A stretch of DNA of 64,000 nucleotides from Halichondria panicea (lineage: Eukaryota; Porifera; Demospongiae; Suberitida; Halichondriidae): contig NC_087393.1 in NCBI RefSeq assembly GCF_963675165.1, forward strand, positions 3,725,502 to 3,789,501. The letters are read 5' to 3'. Each line of letters begins with the position of its first letter. Position 1 is the stretch's first letter. Positions 33,901-46,454 of the stretch are shown piece after piece. A model generated the notes under the pieces. That model searched no databases, was not told the origin of the DNA, and saw only the letters and a list, made by a program, of their open reading frames with translations. Position numbers and translations under genes: made by a program.

Positions 33901-36013
33901 GGCTAAGGGTAGCTATTAGAATACTATCAGATGGGCTAGAAACCTTCAATCGAACTTTCTATCTACTTCCTTCAATCCACTTCCATTTGTTGTGACGTCA
34001 TTGTTTTACTGAGTATACACGTTGTTATCCTGATTAGCTGGTATCTGGCTAATGGTTAGCGCATGCGCAAGCAGTCGATACCAGGCCCACTTATCGAGGA
34101 AGTGCGGCCTGGGATCGAGGCTAAGTGCCGCTTAGCGATAGAACGTAAAATAATAGTAGTTGTTCCACGAGATTATAACAGACAAAAATTAATCTATATC
34201 AGTGAGCAGTTCTACTATGTATACACCATGACCTGTTTGTTTTGATAGGTCAAGTGGCACTTAGCAACAAGCTATTGACAATGTGTTGTTTGCAACATAA
34301 ATGAGAAAATGTGCATATAATTATAATAGAGACCAGAGATACACTCACTGTTGCTGAGGCTGACGCTAATTTGGTTCCTGTGGAGTTAAAAGTGAGGGCA
34401 GCAAGAGGCGAGTCGTGGGCTGGAATCACAGCCACAGCCTTCAGGTTCACAGCATCAAACACCTGGATCTCACCATTCTACAGGATCACAGACACGTACA
34501 GTACACAATCATCATTGGGACAACCGTTACTTTAGTGAACACATCAACAGAATCAATGCACGCAAATGTTATACGTACTCAGGAGTACATGAACTCCTGA
34601 CGTACAACATGTGTACCAATATGAACAGATTTATTTACAGATAAGATATTAGATAAACGCATGTGTAGCAGAAACTTGCAAGGACTATCGCTATGGCCTT
34701 TGTTAAGGAACACACAGTGACACATGCAGAATTATTGTATCACATTTCTTTCTACTGTGGTTTGCTGGCATGAGCTAACTCACCTGACTGCTTCCAGGAT
34801 ACGCTATAAATCCGTTCTCGTTGTCAGCAGACAGTGCACACAATCCTACATGTACGTATGAGACGCAAAAAATATCACGGTGGAACCTCCAATATATGAG
34901 CAAAGTATAAATACCTCTCTACAGAAGAACAGTGTTTGTCTTACTTTCCTACGAACACAACGTTACCATTGTAGTGTATAAAATATCGGACCAAAGGACA
35001 AGCTCTCTACAAAGGACAAAACATTAATTTATGGCCCCCAAACAGCACACTTCACTCAGTGAGTTCGCGAAGAACATTGTTCCCATTCAACAGACAGCTG
35101 CTGCACTGACCTGATGCATTCTTGGGAGTGTCTCTAATGGTGTGCATGACCTGGTGTGGTATTGAGGGTGTGGTGAGCAATGAAAGCTAATGATTGATAT
35201 CCCACTCACTTTCATATCTCTGATGTTGTGTATGTACAGATTTTGACGAAGGACCACCACCAACCTCTGTGTGCGTGTGTGTACGTGAAAAACTCATATG
35301 AGGAATTGGCTCTTTGCAGTTTTTTAGACAGTGAGTTTTCTAACCTGTCTGCTCAGCTTCACCGAGAGAATCGTATCCGGGTAACTGTATGTGCATATCT
35401 CTGAGTTTTTCTGCAGAGAACAGACAGTGTGTATATACATGTAATATGTCCCACTAGCGGGGCATACCTTAAAGTGACAGACTCTTAGTTTCCTGGGGTT
35501 ACTGAGCTCCACCATGGCAACAAGACTGCTTGAGAATAACCTCTCAATTATACACACTTCATGGCCTCCATCTGAGGAAGAAAGGACACATCACATCAGC
35601 TTCATAGGTAGAGAGGAAACAAGCATACTAAATATATCAGAGGAACAACTTTCATGCACATGTATACAATGGCGGCTACTAGTTTTATAGATATGGATAC
35701 CAATGTTTTCCATAATGGTTCCTTATTCTTACAAGAATGTGATAGACTGAAAAGATTACCTTTCTCAAAGCTGGGCTCAATATGCTCTGTTGAGGTTAGG
35801 GGGTACAGTTTATAACCAGTCCTGACACCCACAGAAATAGATCTGTTTGGATAGTGGGCGTGGTCAATAGTACACACCTTTTATACAAACTGTACACGCA
35901 GTAGCATTCAGCATTCAGGTAGTAATGAATGCATGCACGTACGTTACATCTTGGTTGAAGTTGATGTAGAGAAGTTCGGAAGATAACTCTCCAGCCTCTT
36001 GCGACAGATTCAT
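30967..36013 (-). CDS. WIPI2: WIPI2 / ATG18-type PROPPIN
   Basis: Exons 36013-35943, 35842-35760, 35571-35468, 35410-35345, 35266-35210, 35150-35111, 34845-34784, 34477-34349, 33435-33365, 33135-33025, 32844-32711, 32170-32143, 31787-31658, 31164-30967; 427 aa with matched phases. A seven-bladed beta-propeller is indicated by [56 protein letters not shown] and [20 protein letters not shown]. The PtdIns3P-binding Phe-Arg-Arg-Gly motif is present ([10 protein letters not shown], across the exon 9/10 junction). The C-terminal tail is Ser/Pro-rich and acidic. WIPI2 binds PtdIns3P on the phagophore and recruits ATG16L1 for LC3 lipidation. The e1/e2 junction uses donor GTACGTG after GATGTAAC, giving NQDVTSISVG. 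Confidence 0.95.
31941..32070. repeat. Inverted repeat arm 1 (WIPI2 intron 12)
   Basis: About 130 bp. Reverse complement matches 33995-34123 closely, for example CTTGCGCAAGC, AGTCGATACCAGGCCCAC and GAAGTGCGGCCTRGGATCGAGGC. Confidence 0.8.
33995..34123. repeat. Inverted repeat arm 2 (WIPI2 intron 8)
   Basis: Partner of 31941-32070. The arms bracket WIPI2 exons 9-12 and could pair in the pre-mRNA. Confidence 0.8.
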
Positions 36014-37369
36014 TTCACTTGGTTTTGCTGCTTATAAACTACAATATGATGACACTGTCAGCTACATCTGGTGTCCATACAGTATAGCTAGACAATTAAC
36101 AGTGTTATGCATCAAACTCACCAGCAAATCAGAGATATAGATATAAAGTGTCGAGGTATATACGTATTGTGTTGTTGTACTCTGTACCTAGTAGCTATTT
36201 TATATCTCAGGTGAATTATGGTCATAAACGTCATAAGTCATCACCTGATTAAACAAATTGCATCATAATGATGTCATGATGACTAGACAGTGTCGTACTA
36301 AAAATAGATATAACCACTATAAAGACAAGCTGCGCCGGTGTCAAATTCAGTTCTCAATCAACTCCGAAGCGCAGTCTCCCTCAAACCACTCTCTTCAATA
36401 GCAGAGATGAGGCCAAGAGAGATTGTGTTGGGCGTACCAGTGAAAGATTTCCTCCACTGACGCTTACTTCGCAACCGCTTACTTCGTTTGGGGTGCAGTT
36501 AGGTGTCATGCCTGCTGTTCCCTTTACACCCGCTTCAGAAGCCTGGCACCACAGCGGCCACGCCATCACCCTTGGGTGCTAAGTGGCAGGTGTCAGTGCC
36601 TTCTGAGGCACCCTGGCTGTATTGGTGTGGTCATTCTCTGAGTGGCTGCACTGGTGCAGTTTGGGTAGTAACCTCTTCAGCATCATAGCGGTTGTGAGGA
36701 AGTTGTCAGTGTAGTGGTGAAGTCCTCCACTTGCGTCCAGCGAAATCTCTCTTGACCCCATCTTGTGCAGGACTGTATTATTAAACCATGTCTGTGCAAA
36801 CACCTTTTGCCTCACAATAATATTATAGTATGCACTACCATAAATCCCTACTTTGGTCACATGAATGTTTATCATGTTGTCATGACGACAGCAAATGTTT
36901 GGAGCTTTGTGACCTTTTTTAAATGTATGCTAAAAAGCCACATAAGTATTATTGGTTGCACAAATAATTAGTAGCTGAGGCTAACAGAGTGCTTCGTCAC
37001 AGAGAACCAAATAATTTACTTTGTTTGACAGCAATAAAGACATAATATTGAAGTTAAAAGTGATGATGAATCCGTTACGGAGTGCACGTGATAAAACCGG
37101 ACAGTGGATGACGCGCGTTCAACCTCCTCTGTAGTGATGTCATGACAACTGTTATCGAGGCAAAATAATGGCTAAAGATTCCAATCTGCCACAATTACTA
37201 GTGTTATTTCACTCATTGTCCATCCTGATGAATCAGCACTAGTACCAACGATTCTTATCGATGCAAAACTTTTTAGAGTGTGTTTGTATGATACCGACAA
37301 TATTAGGTATCTCGTTAGCCTAAAAGCCCATGCAATTATTAAACCGTAATTTTACGATGTACATGAGTA

Positions 37370-37407
<38 letters not shown>

Positions 37408-37563
37408 CTTGAATTTGCTAAGAAAATTAATTGTTGTGCTTAGTATTAGATTTTGCTAGCACAAAAAACAGGCAAAAAAAGAAAAAAATGACAACAACAA
37501 CATAGTACATGGAAGTCATTTCAACTAACGAATGTTTCACTTGTGGGAAGCCCGATGATTGCC
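36014..37563. other. Intergenic between WIPI2 and GSPT1
   Basis: From about 36330 to 36800 base composition is less AT-rich and open frames exist on both strands (for example 36579-36875 minus), perhaps a decayed mobile element; I could not assign a family. A (TAA)n microsatellite occupies 37371-37406. No supported gene. Confidence 0.5.
37371..37406. repeat. (TAA)n microsatellite
   Basis: About twelve uninterrupted AAT units. Confidence 0.95.
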
Positions 37564-40500
37564 CTACTCCAGAAGCCTGAGTACTTTACCAATAGCAATC
37601 GTCTTGCCTGCAACAATACAAAACCATACATAGTAAACTGTGTCAACAGCTGAGTCATCACACGTCCAAGAAATTGTTACATTAGACAATGGTGTTGTAC
37701 CAACATGGTACCACGTTGACATGGTGCTACTACATTAGGCTCTGGTGAACTATATAAGTACATAATGTATGATTCAATCATTTTAAGGGACTAAACTGCA
37801 AGATTCAACAACACCGGCCCAGTACAGTAATAAGGAAGGAAGATACATGTGCATGTAAAAATTTCATTGTTCAAGGGCTGAAAAACTTCATGCCAGCTTA
37901 GTCTACAAGTATTACAGCTACCACACTATATACATACCTTCATCTCGTAAGGTAAATCTTGCCATTTGAGGAAATTCTTTGAATGTTTCCAGACAAATAA
38001 CTCCAGCTGTCTCCAATACTGCCAGGACAACCTGGTCTTGTTTCACAAATCTTGGCCTTTGGGATGCTTTTTTCCCTGTCTTTCTGTCAATTAGAGCCTT
38101 AAGTTGCTACAATGAGAGAAATCAGTATAAACATTCTTGTTGTAAACTGTAGGTACAACAAAATTAATAGCAAAGTACGTGCATAATAGGTACAGAGATT
38201 GAGCACAGTAACTGATAAATATCACCCATTAAATCATAGATAGAGTAGTAACAGGGATTGGAAACGAGATCACGTGCGACAATGACTCCAACGTTGCCTC
38301 TTGAAACCATCCGCGTTTCGGTTCAGAGTGCAATAGGCAGTGGGCGTTAACCTGTAGCAACTAAAACCATGCTAAAACTCCTCTTCTCCAGCTTCTAAAG
38401 TTGGGCTGGGCACAACCCAGCCTATAAACCTCTTGTGGTCATCATTTGGAACCACATTAGTTGTGAATTTGTTCAAGTTTGAGTTTCAAGACGATCCTAC
38501 AACACTTTGGTGAGTTTTTATATGCTTTTTCTCCCTAGAACCAGAGTTTAAATAATCTTTAACCTAGAAAAAGTATAATAGTGTTTCCATTAGTGAGCCA
38601 CAATGGTGTTGATTGAAAAACATGTGTTGCTGATTTCAAGTATCAACTATGCTAATTGATTTATGCGTTTATTTGTACCTCTATGCAGAGGTAAAGAGGT
38701 TCTAATTTCACAATTTTTAGTTATAGGCCAAGCATAGGAATAGGTTCATCGTAATGTCTTATTTCTATGCATTCTTGTGAGAAGTTACACCTTGCTCAAT
38801 TCAGTAGGTAAACGTTGAACATGTCGACCGTTTGTGTATGCAGATATGCCTTGAAGACCCAAATTCCAACATCACCAGGCAAATGCAAGAAAGAAACAAC
38901 TTCAGAAAGATTATGGGATGCCTATATAAGTCATAAAGAACACGAGTAGACAAAGAAAAATTTGTTCGTAGTTTTTGTAAATTTTCCATATAAGCTTCAA
39001 TTCAGTTTATAATGTCATAAATATCACAATAATAATGGCCAACAGACAGTTGATATTTCCAAATGGCCAACAGGCATAATAATATATAATTCTGCCTTTA
39101 TAGAGCCTATAGTGTCTCCAAAGGAGGGTTTTGCTCAATCTGGCTGATGCTACAAGCTCTCCCCTACAGCAGGTATACAGGAACGATCGCATTTGCTGCT
39201 CATCAGTCCTGTCTTCTGTCTTCTTGCTACTCATAGCCAGCCACCCTCGGTATAGCCTCGATTCAAGCCTGGTAGCCTGGTTTCAAGGCTTGATCATATA
39301 CATGACGTCAACCGAAACACGGATGGTTTCATCCTGTTCTATTGCGTTTCCAATCCCTCTTCCTCCTCTATCTATGATTAAATAGGCCTTTTTACTCAAC
39401 TAACCACCCACCCACACTTACAATGAGATGAACCTCCTCTACCACTGAGTGTATGTGCATTATAGCACTGTAGCCGGCGCAGATGATGGACTTGTGCTCC
39501 AGGACTGCAATCTGGGCCTCAAACTTGTTGCCAACATGACACGGGGAGGAGGGGTCACACAGGACGAAACCGGGAGAGATGTCCTAGTGGTAGTACAAGA
39601 ACAAACGTTGTGCATGAAAAGCCGTGATCGTCTAGAGGTTAGGACATTACGTTGTAGCCGTAATAACCCAGGTCACGTCTTTTTTTTACAACAACAAAGC
39701 TACAAGAATATTCAGCAGAACAGATCTTAGACAAGAAGTGATGTGTATACTCACCTCTTCCTCGATTCCTTTTAACCGCAGTTTAATGTTGTCCCCAGAG
39801 TAAGCAGTTGGTACCTCCTCCTCTACTCTTAACACACTTAGCACTTCCACAGACACCTGTACACCAGCATACACTCATAACACAATTCACCACAATGGAC
39901 AAGTGTATACACAATAGCACAACACAAACAAAGCTGAAAATTACATACACACTGTGATGCACACTCCACTTACTCTATTTGGCATGAGCAGTAGGATAGA
40001 CCCCTTGGCCACGCCCCCCGACTCCACCTTCCCCATCACCACTGTGCCCATGTCCTGTACAGGTAGAGCATTGGGTTATGAGCACTGTAATCACATGAGC
40101 ATGCTCAATACACAAAATACACATGCACTTATAAGCCAACCAAATATACAAGTACATTTTTGATCCCCAGTCTATACATCTGTATACCGATAAGGCTTTT
40201 TGTGCATGCAATCTCTACACCACATTATCCGACATTGATACTTAATTCCTACCTTGTACTTGTCTGCTATGGGCATTCTAAACGGTCCCGTATCTTCCCT
40301 TGAGATAAGCGGCAGGTCGTTAAGGTAAGTGATGAACGGAGGACCGCTGCATACAAAGAATGACAAAATGTTAAGTAGAAAAAACAATTGGTACACAGTA
40401 TCCCTGAAGAGAACCGTTTCTATTTCAGTGTTACCAGCTCACCTGTACCAAGGGCATGTCTCATCAGAGATGGGGTCCTTGAGATTTGCACCGGTTAAAC

Positions 40501-43500
40501 CCGACACAGGAAGGTAGTAGATATCTGGTGCAGAGAAAATTAAGGACATTTATGTACTGTACTGTGCATTGGCAATACACACCCTAACACTAACAATTTT
40601 CTGAGATCGACTCACCAGTTTTTGGGAAGCCAACCTTCTTGAGGAAAGGCGTCAGTTTGTTCTTACACTCTTCATACCTGGAATGGAAGGTTATTAATGT
40701 ACAAGCTAGTCTGAGGGCCAGACCTAATAGCTCGGGGACAAATCAAGTAGAGCTAGGATTAGGTCTGGAGACTCTTGCAGCATTTCCGTGTGCTCTAGCG
40801 GAATGTGGACAGAGCCAATGAAATGCATATCCTATGTCATGTGATTTTTAACCCAATGAAATACAAATAATTATTGCATCTGTGGAATTTGGATACAGGT
40901 AATGAAATGAGAGTATTGCTACATCTACTCCTTCTTTATAACCTCCAATATCACAGTCTCCGCCCTATTGACAATCCAAGAGCACATGGAAGTGCTGCAA
41001 GAGTCTCCAGACCTTTTCTCTTCCCCCTCCCCCCTCTGAGAAAAGGTCTGGCCCTCAAACTATGTTACAAGCTAGCACAAGTCATTATTATGAGTACAAG
41101 GAACACATCAACATGTATAAGAGAGGAGAACTTAAGTATGGTCTACAGTACTTTGCTTTTGTATATGTAACACTTACTTCACACTGGCATAACACATAGA
41201 ACACTCATTATAATAATGGATGACATGCCACACCCACCTTTCCTCTGACCACTCGACTGTGGGGTCGTCCATCTTGTTAATGAGTACCACGAGATGTTTC
41301 ACACCAGCTGTCTTCGCTAACATGGCATGCTCTCTACAGAAATAGAGGGCATTGCATTAAATAAGCCAAACAGCAGAAAAATGTAATGTTTCAATCCCTA
41401 AAGAGACTGGAATTGACAGATAATTCAGTATAGATGCACCCACATGAATGTACAATGTACACGAGATTTGTACTAGCTACATGCACTGTTCCAGTAGTTT
41501 ACAGCCTGTTTGCAGGGAGGGTGCCACAAGCAGGTGAAAAGCTACCGAAAAGTTTCTCTGCCCCTCTTCCAAAACTCAGAGTCACAACCACACGCAATAA
41601 TAGTACATGAATGTGATCGACAGTGAGCATAACATGAGGGGACACACCCACAATAATTATTATCAATACCGTATAGCGGGGAATTTTCAGGAAGGGGGGT
41701 CAAACATTTGTAGTTGTAATTTTAGAGTATATATTTTGTGGTTGCTTGCACTGCAGGTAAAGGTGGTCAATGATTGCTTCATTCGTGGGTAAAATACTTG
41801 AGCTCAGAGATTCAACAACGCAACTTTGTTTGTGATTCATTGAATGTTGCGAATAAATCTAAACCTACACCATAGATACTGTACACTCCGGAGTGTACAG
41901 TATCTATGCCTACACAGACTAAAATAACTTGCTTCAACAACATAGTGACAATTTAACAACAGTGACTTTAATTGCAGCTCCCAAGCTCCAAACAATATTT
42001 ACACATTATCTCCAACCGTACCTGGTTTGACCCTTCCTTTCGAACCCTGTCTCAAACTCTCCCTTTCTTGCTGATATCACAAGTACCCCGATGTCAGCCT
42101 GGGCTGCTCCACTGATCATGTTTGGCACAAAGCCGGCGTGACCCGGAGCATCTAAGATAGTGAATCGCTTCTGTTCTGTTTCAAAAGACGCTCGGCCAAC
42201 CTCAACAGTCTTGCCCTGCACAGTGTGAGAGAGTGATAATCACCTAAAATTATGTCATTACACAATGATGCATGAATACTACACAGAAGTGGAAAACGTA
42301 TCACTCACAATTGGGGAATGCGAGTATAATTACTTGAACGATAGAGATTTACTGTATGCAAAGGCACGTTGTTTTTGTCCAAAACACTGACACCGCGCAA
42401 TTAATAGTCACAATGAACTCTTTGAACCCACTAGCTAATGTAACAGTATATTATATGTAGATGCACTGTTCCAGTAGTTTACAGCCTGTTTGTAGGGAGG
42501 GTGCCACAAGCAGGTGAAAAGCTACCAGTAAGTTTCTCTGCCCCTCTTCCAAAACTCAGAGTCACAACCACACGCAATAGTACATGAATGTGATCGACAG
42601 TGAGCATAACATGAGGGGACACCACAATCATGCTAAGCCTTGATTTATGATTCTGTATTTGCAATAAGATACAGCTACAGGGATTTTCAGAGTTCTTGCA
42701 TTTGCAATGTCTAGAGCAGAACTGTCCGCCCTGATATTTTTGCGACATTTTCAAGTGATCTACATTGAATTTGTTGCTGATCACGTGCAAGTCATGCAAT
42801 AAGACAGGTATTTTCGCTCAGAAGCAAGAACTCAGAAATTTGATACTAACCACCTCTAATTAAAATAACCACAACTTAGGTCTAGTTTTTACCACACGAA
42901 ATACGGCAATTCAGGATTGCACCACTCTGATGCTACCACAGCTACCCACCGGGCCCTATGTTGGCACCACAAGGCCTATCCACCCACGGATGCACCTCGC
43001 ACCTTGTCCCTTTCCTCTTGGTTGGTATCGAGGGCCCAGGAGAGGTACCAAGTCTCTCTGTTTTTCTCTTTGGCTTCTCGCTCGTACTTTTCCAAAGTCC
43101 TCTTGTCCACTTGTCCAGTCAGGTACCTGGATAATAAAAGCAGTGCTCACAAGGCGAACTAACCAGTACACGTACTGCATGCGTACGTTCCAGTTAAGAG
43201 AGGCACCCCAAAAATCAATAAGTTCAGAATGACCTTTTTTTGTGTGACACAGCTTTAGAGGTTAGAGGTAATTACATGAATTCTCACGTACATTAGATGA
43301 CCTCCAATGGTAGACTTGCCAGCATCAACGTGACCAATGAAGATTATGTTCACATTCTCTTTCTCATCTACAGCCCTGGGTGCCACTTGCATGGACAAAG
43401 ACTTTGCAGAGTCCACTTTAACCCCTTTGGGCTTGCTACCGTTCGTTGCTTTCGGTCTTACTTCCTCAATCGATTCATCTTTTGCTGCCTCCGATGTTCT

Positions 43501-44504
43501 TTTTTTGTCCGAGTCAGAGGTGACCTCTCCTACTGAAGTAGCTACTGCTGTGGTTTTTGGTGATTCAGATGGCGAGTCATCTTCAGCTATATCCTCCCAT
43601 GAGTCGACCGGTTTGGGTTCAGGCGGAGAAATGGTGGGTGTGGTCTGAACAATAGTGGGTTTCGTCACAGTGTGTCGAGGGGGTTCATTAAATGGTTTCT
43701 GAGGTGACTGATCAGATACACCTGCACTAGATGCTGGGGTAAGGAAACAGACCGTAATGTCATACAGGTGTATAAGGAACAATGTATGTCTACACAACAC
43801 ATGTAAAGGAACTGTTCACTTCGTTCAGCAACACATCTAGAAGACTTTATTGTGATCTCTACCAAGATACCCTTACCTGGGAACGGCTCTTGGTTAGGGT
43901 GTGAGTGTTGGGGTCCCTGCTGACTGCTTCCATGCATGGCAGCTTGATGCTGCATCATGTATCCACCTCCTGGATAGACCGGACAAAGGTCAAATCATGT
44001 ATTCAATTGCACAACACCACTGCAATACATACAAACTAATTGACACTTTAGGAAAGAATGAAAGTTTGACCCTGTGCATTCTAATACTTGGCAAGCTTGG
44101 CCTTGAGGAAATTAACGACGTTAGACAATTAACCTACAATGCAAACCTACGTGGAGGTATCATGTTAGGTTGCATGTACATTCCAGGGGGGCCTCCATAC
44201 ATTTGTGGGTGATGACCTAAGGAAAATAGAGATCATACAATTACTCAATTGAACACTGAATGTGTACGTATGAAACGTGAAAACTTTACATTTACATACT
44301 GAATTGTGAGAACGTACCACCATGTACAGGGTATCCACCGGCGTACTGAGGAGAGTAGCCAGGGGGCATGCCATGGCCGCCGGGAACGAATGTTGGAGCC
44401 TGGACATTGGGTACGAAGGAGTTGGCGTTAATGTTCATCCTTCCAAACTGTGCATTATAGTCGAATGGCATTCTGCCCGGTCCTCCAGCCTGATCATTGG
44501 ACAT
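37564..44504 (-). CDS. GSPT1: Peptide chain release factor eRF3 (GTP-binding)
   Basis: Exons 44504-44318, 44216-44151, 43969-43877, 43733-43292, 43126-43003, 42215-42022, 41333-41238, 40677-40616, 40524-40443, 40346-40253, 40054-39974, 39856-39755, 39583-39422, 38106-37938, 37607-37564; 665 aa, phases consistent. The disordered N-terminus holds overlapping PAM2-type PABP-binding motifs ([20 protein letters not shown]) and Gln/Pro/Gly-rich sequence. The G domain has GHVDAGKST (G1), DAPGH (G3), NKMD (G4) and SGLTGAN (G5). The two beta-barrels follow, ending [14 protein letters not shown]. eRF3 is the GTPase partner of eRF1 in translation termination. Residues after the G3 His read Ala-Gly-Phe where I recall Lys-Ser-Phe in vertebrates. 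Intron 13 holds a 1.1-kb transposon, and exon 6 is bracketed by direct repeats. Confidence 0.95.
38234..39377. mobile_element. TIR transposon, second member of the TCATAGATAG family
   Basis: Ends TCATAGATAGAGTAGTAACA and CCTCCTCTATCTATGA with imperfect inverted similarity running about 100 bp inward (both sides contain GGGATTGGAAACG and GAAACCATCCG). Flanked by TTAAA at 38229-38233 and 39378-39382. At 1144 bp it is larger than 7261-7796, but no transposase motif is seen. Lies in GSPT1 intron 13. Confidence 0.85.
41481..41655. repeat. Direct repeat downstream of GSPT1 exon 6
   Basis: About 170 bp, almost identical to 42461-42629 (ATGCACTGTTCCAGTAGTTT through ACATGAGGGGACAC). Only a few substitutions and small indels. 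Confidence 0.9.
41669..41860. mobile_element. Half of a CCGTATAGCGGG-type element
   Basis: The left terminus after TA resembles 27871; the body has similar TTGTGGTTGCTTGCACTGCAG words in related order. No right end found. Confidence 0.45.
41871..41908. repeat. Perfect 38-bp palindrome
   Basis: The first 19 bases (CATAGATACTGTACACTCC) are followed immediately by their exact reverse complement, with no loop. Lies in GSPT1 intron 6. Confidence 0.95.
42461..42629. repeat. Direct repeat upstream of GSPT1 exon 6
   Basis: Partner of 41481-41655, same orientation, 980 bp apart, in the adjacent intron. Confidence 0.9.
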
Positions 44505-45109
44505 GGTGACTTCGAGGGACAGGAAACAGTTCACTTGGGTAGATCTATACCAAGCTTCTTGATGTATTGATGTCTATGTTAACAACTGTCCTGAGTCAGT
44601 AGATCAAAGGCAGATCAGCTAGCTAACTTCAATTAAAAGCTAGAGACGCTTCAGGAGATTGCTAGACGTACCTGCGCCATAGCAAAAGAGACGGCCACAT
44701 GTTTCGCTCGCAGTCACGTGGCTTGGTTTTGCGTCGGCGATCCTTGACATTCTTGACATCATCTTACGTAACAGATTATCTGCCAATTTAATATCGAGAG
44801 TTAAATTTAAAGCAGAGAAAACAACTCTGCAGTTTTAGCTTGAGTAAGAGACAGTGTGTGACTTCCCTCTCATCGGCCCTGAGTTTTTAGAAGTAGGTAA
44901 TCGGCAACTCCTAGATCAGAACAGACATAGATATAGAGTCTTAGAGATAGATCTAGCTATGTGCATCATTTAGAAAACTCATTGTTTATTTTGATAGACA
45001 GTCCTTTAGTGAAGGTATACTGTATGTAAGTCTGACTGATTGTAGTGCCTAGCTCTGTATGTTATAAAGTTTGAAGAAACTCTATTTATTTCTCAGGTAA
45101 GAAACCAAA
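44505..45109. promoter_or_regulatory. Divergent promoter region, GSPT1 / HAPSTR1
   Basis: 605 bp between start codons. Contains GTCACGTGGC (an E-box, CACGTG) near 44715, next to a GC-richer patch with GCGTCGGCGATCC. Either 5' UTR may contain an intron. Confidence 0.5.
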
Positions 45110-46454
45110 ATGGCCGAAGGTCGTGGTGATCCCCCGGCCATTTTCACCCCTCAAGAGGAGGAATACATTCGCGAATATGAGGAAAATGGGGACATTGATC
45201 AACAGCTCCTGAGGGACAAAGACGTTGCCTCTCAGAAACTATGGATGTCCTTCCAAGACTCAGCCACTGCTGTGGCTCATCTTTTCAGAGGTAATTCTTT
45301 CACTTTGTTTAACAGATTTTTGAATAGGCACTGACAGTGTACAAATAATTATTTATGTATGTTGTGGAGCATCGTTATTTATAATACACACACACGCACT
45401 CAGTAGCGAAGTGCTGAATGGTATAGTGTATTAACAGATAGTTGTGCGCCTTATGTTCATTTTGTGTGATCACCGTCAGCTTGTTATTTATGTGTGTGAT
45501 GGTCATGCCCAATTACGTGACACGTGTTCATTATCCACAAGATCTCTTCGATGGTGCCCAATCTTATTTGATCACTTATTGGCATTCCTGTCCATGCAGA
45601 TTGTCAGTACCAAGCTGGAGTAAAAGCTTGGGTGCCTTTCCATGAGAGTGCTAGTGCTGTAACTCATCTATATAAAGGTACAGACTATAATAGAAGCTTA
45701 AAACGGTCTACTCTAAAAAGTTGGTTACCCTCTATGATTCAATTTATACAAGTTGTAGCAAGTCACCTCTGTGCTACAGCCACTGTTGGTCTACCCAAAA
45801 AGTGTGTCGTCTATAAACAGGTTTAACCAAGAGTTCATAAGTTTCACTGTAACATTTTTGTAGGTGTTTCCTTTTTATGTGTATTTCAGCTTCTGTAAGC
45901 TATAATTATTTTGTATGTGCACTAGCTCCTTATCTGCTCTTAGCCTCTGTGGTTTGGCGGTGCTTTGTAGTTAGACTTGTATTGTAGTTGTTGCTCGTGT
46001 ATTATTCTGACGTACAAGCTGTACTCCCTCTTTAGACTCCGTGGATGTGTGTCGGCAATGCTGTGATTCAGGAATAAAGTATGGACAACGAAAAAGAACT
46101 AAAGAAATTGTATCGTGGGTTAAAAGAAAACGCAAACATATCAAGAGAGAAGAACTGCTAGCCTTTCTCCTGGATAAGCCGTATTCAGAGTCCTCTAAAC
46201 ACGAAGATTTTGAGCCATCTGTTGGGCACCAATTAAGTGGGTTGTCACTGGGTCACATGTGTCCATCTGGAATAAACCATTACCAATCCCCGTCGTATCC
46301 GTCCCCGAGTGTGTCTCCAAGGAGAAGACTGTGCAGAGAAGACAGTGACGGAGAGACTGTGGTCAATTCTAGCGGACGGAAACGATCAGCAAACAGCAGT
46401 AGTCTCGATGTGGAGTCTGGGTTTAGCCCAATTGCTAAACGTATAAGACTGTGA
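45110..46454 (+). CDS. HAPSTR1: HAPSTR1 (C16orf72 / UPF0472) homologue
   Basis: Exons 45110-45290, 45600-45677, 46036-46454; 225 aa. The core carries the two SATAVAxLYK-like repeats: KLWMSFQDSATAVAHLFRD, then AWVPFHESASAVTHLYKDSV. The basic segment QRKRTKEIVSWVKRKRKHIK precedes REELLAFL. The C-terminal half is Ser-rich with basic clusters (SPRRRLC, RKRSANS, AKRIRL) that could be nuclear signals. The vertebrate protein is a nuclear HUWE1 partner in stress signalling. Start ATG 45110 sits in AAAATGG. Confidence 0.93.

Noticed and set aside
36381-36875. Possible transposase remnant on the minus strand
   Set aside because: A stretch reading HHYTDNFLTTAMMLKRL hints at a transposase catalytic region, but the frame is broken by a stop and no second motif is present. 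Too weak to name a family.
37371-37406. CRISPR-like or satellite array
   Set aside because: Only simple microsatellites and MITEs repeat in this window; no spacer-repeat structure exists.
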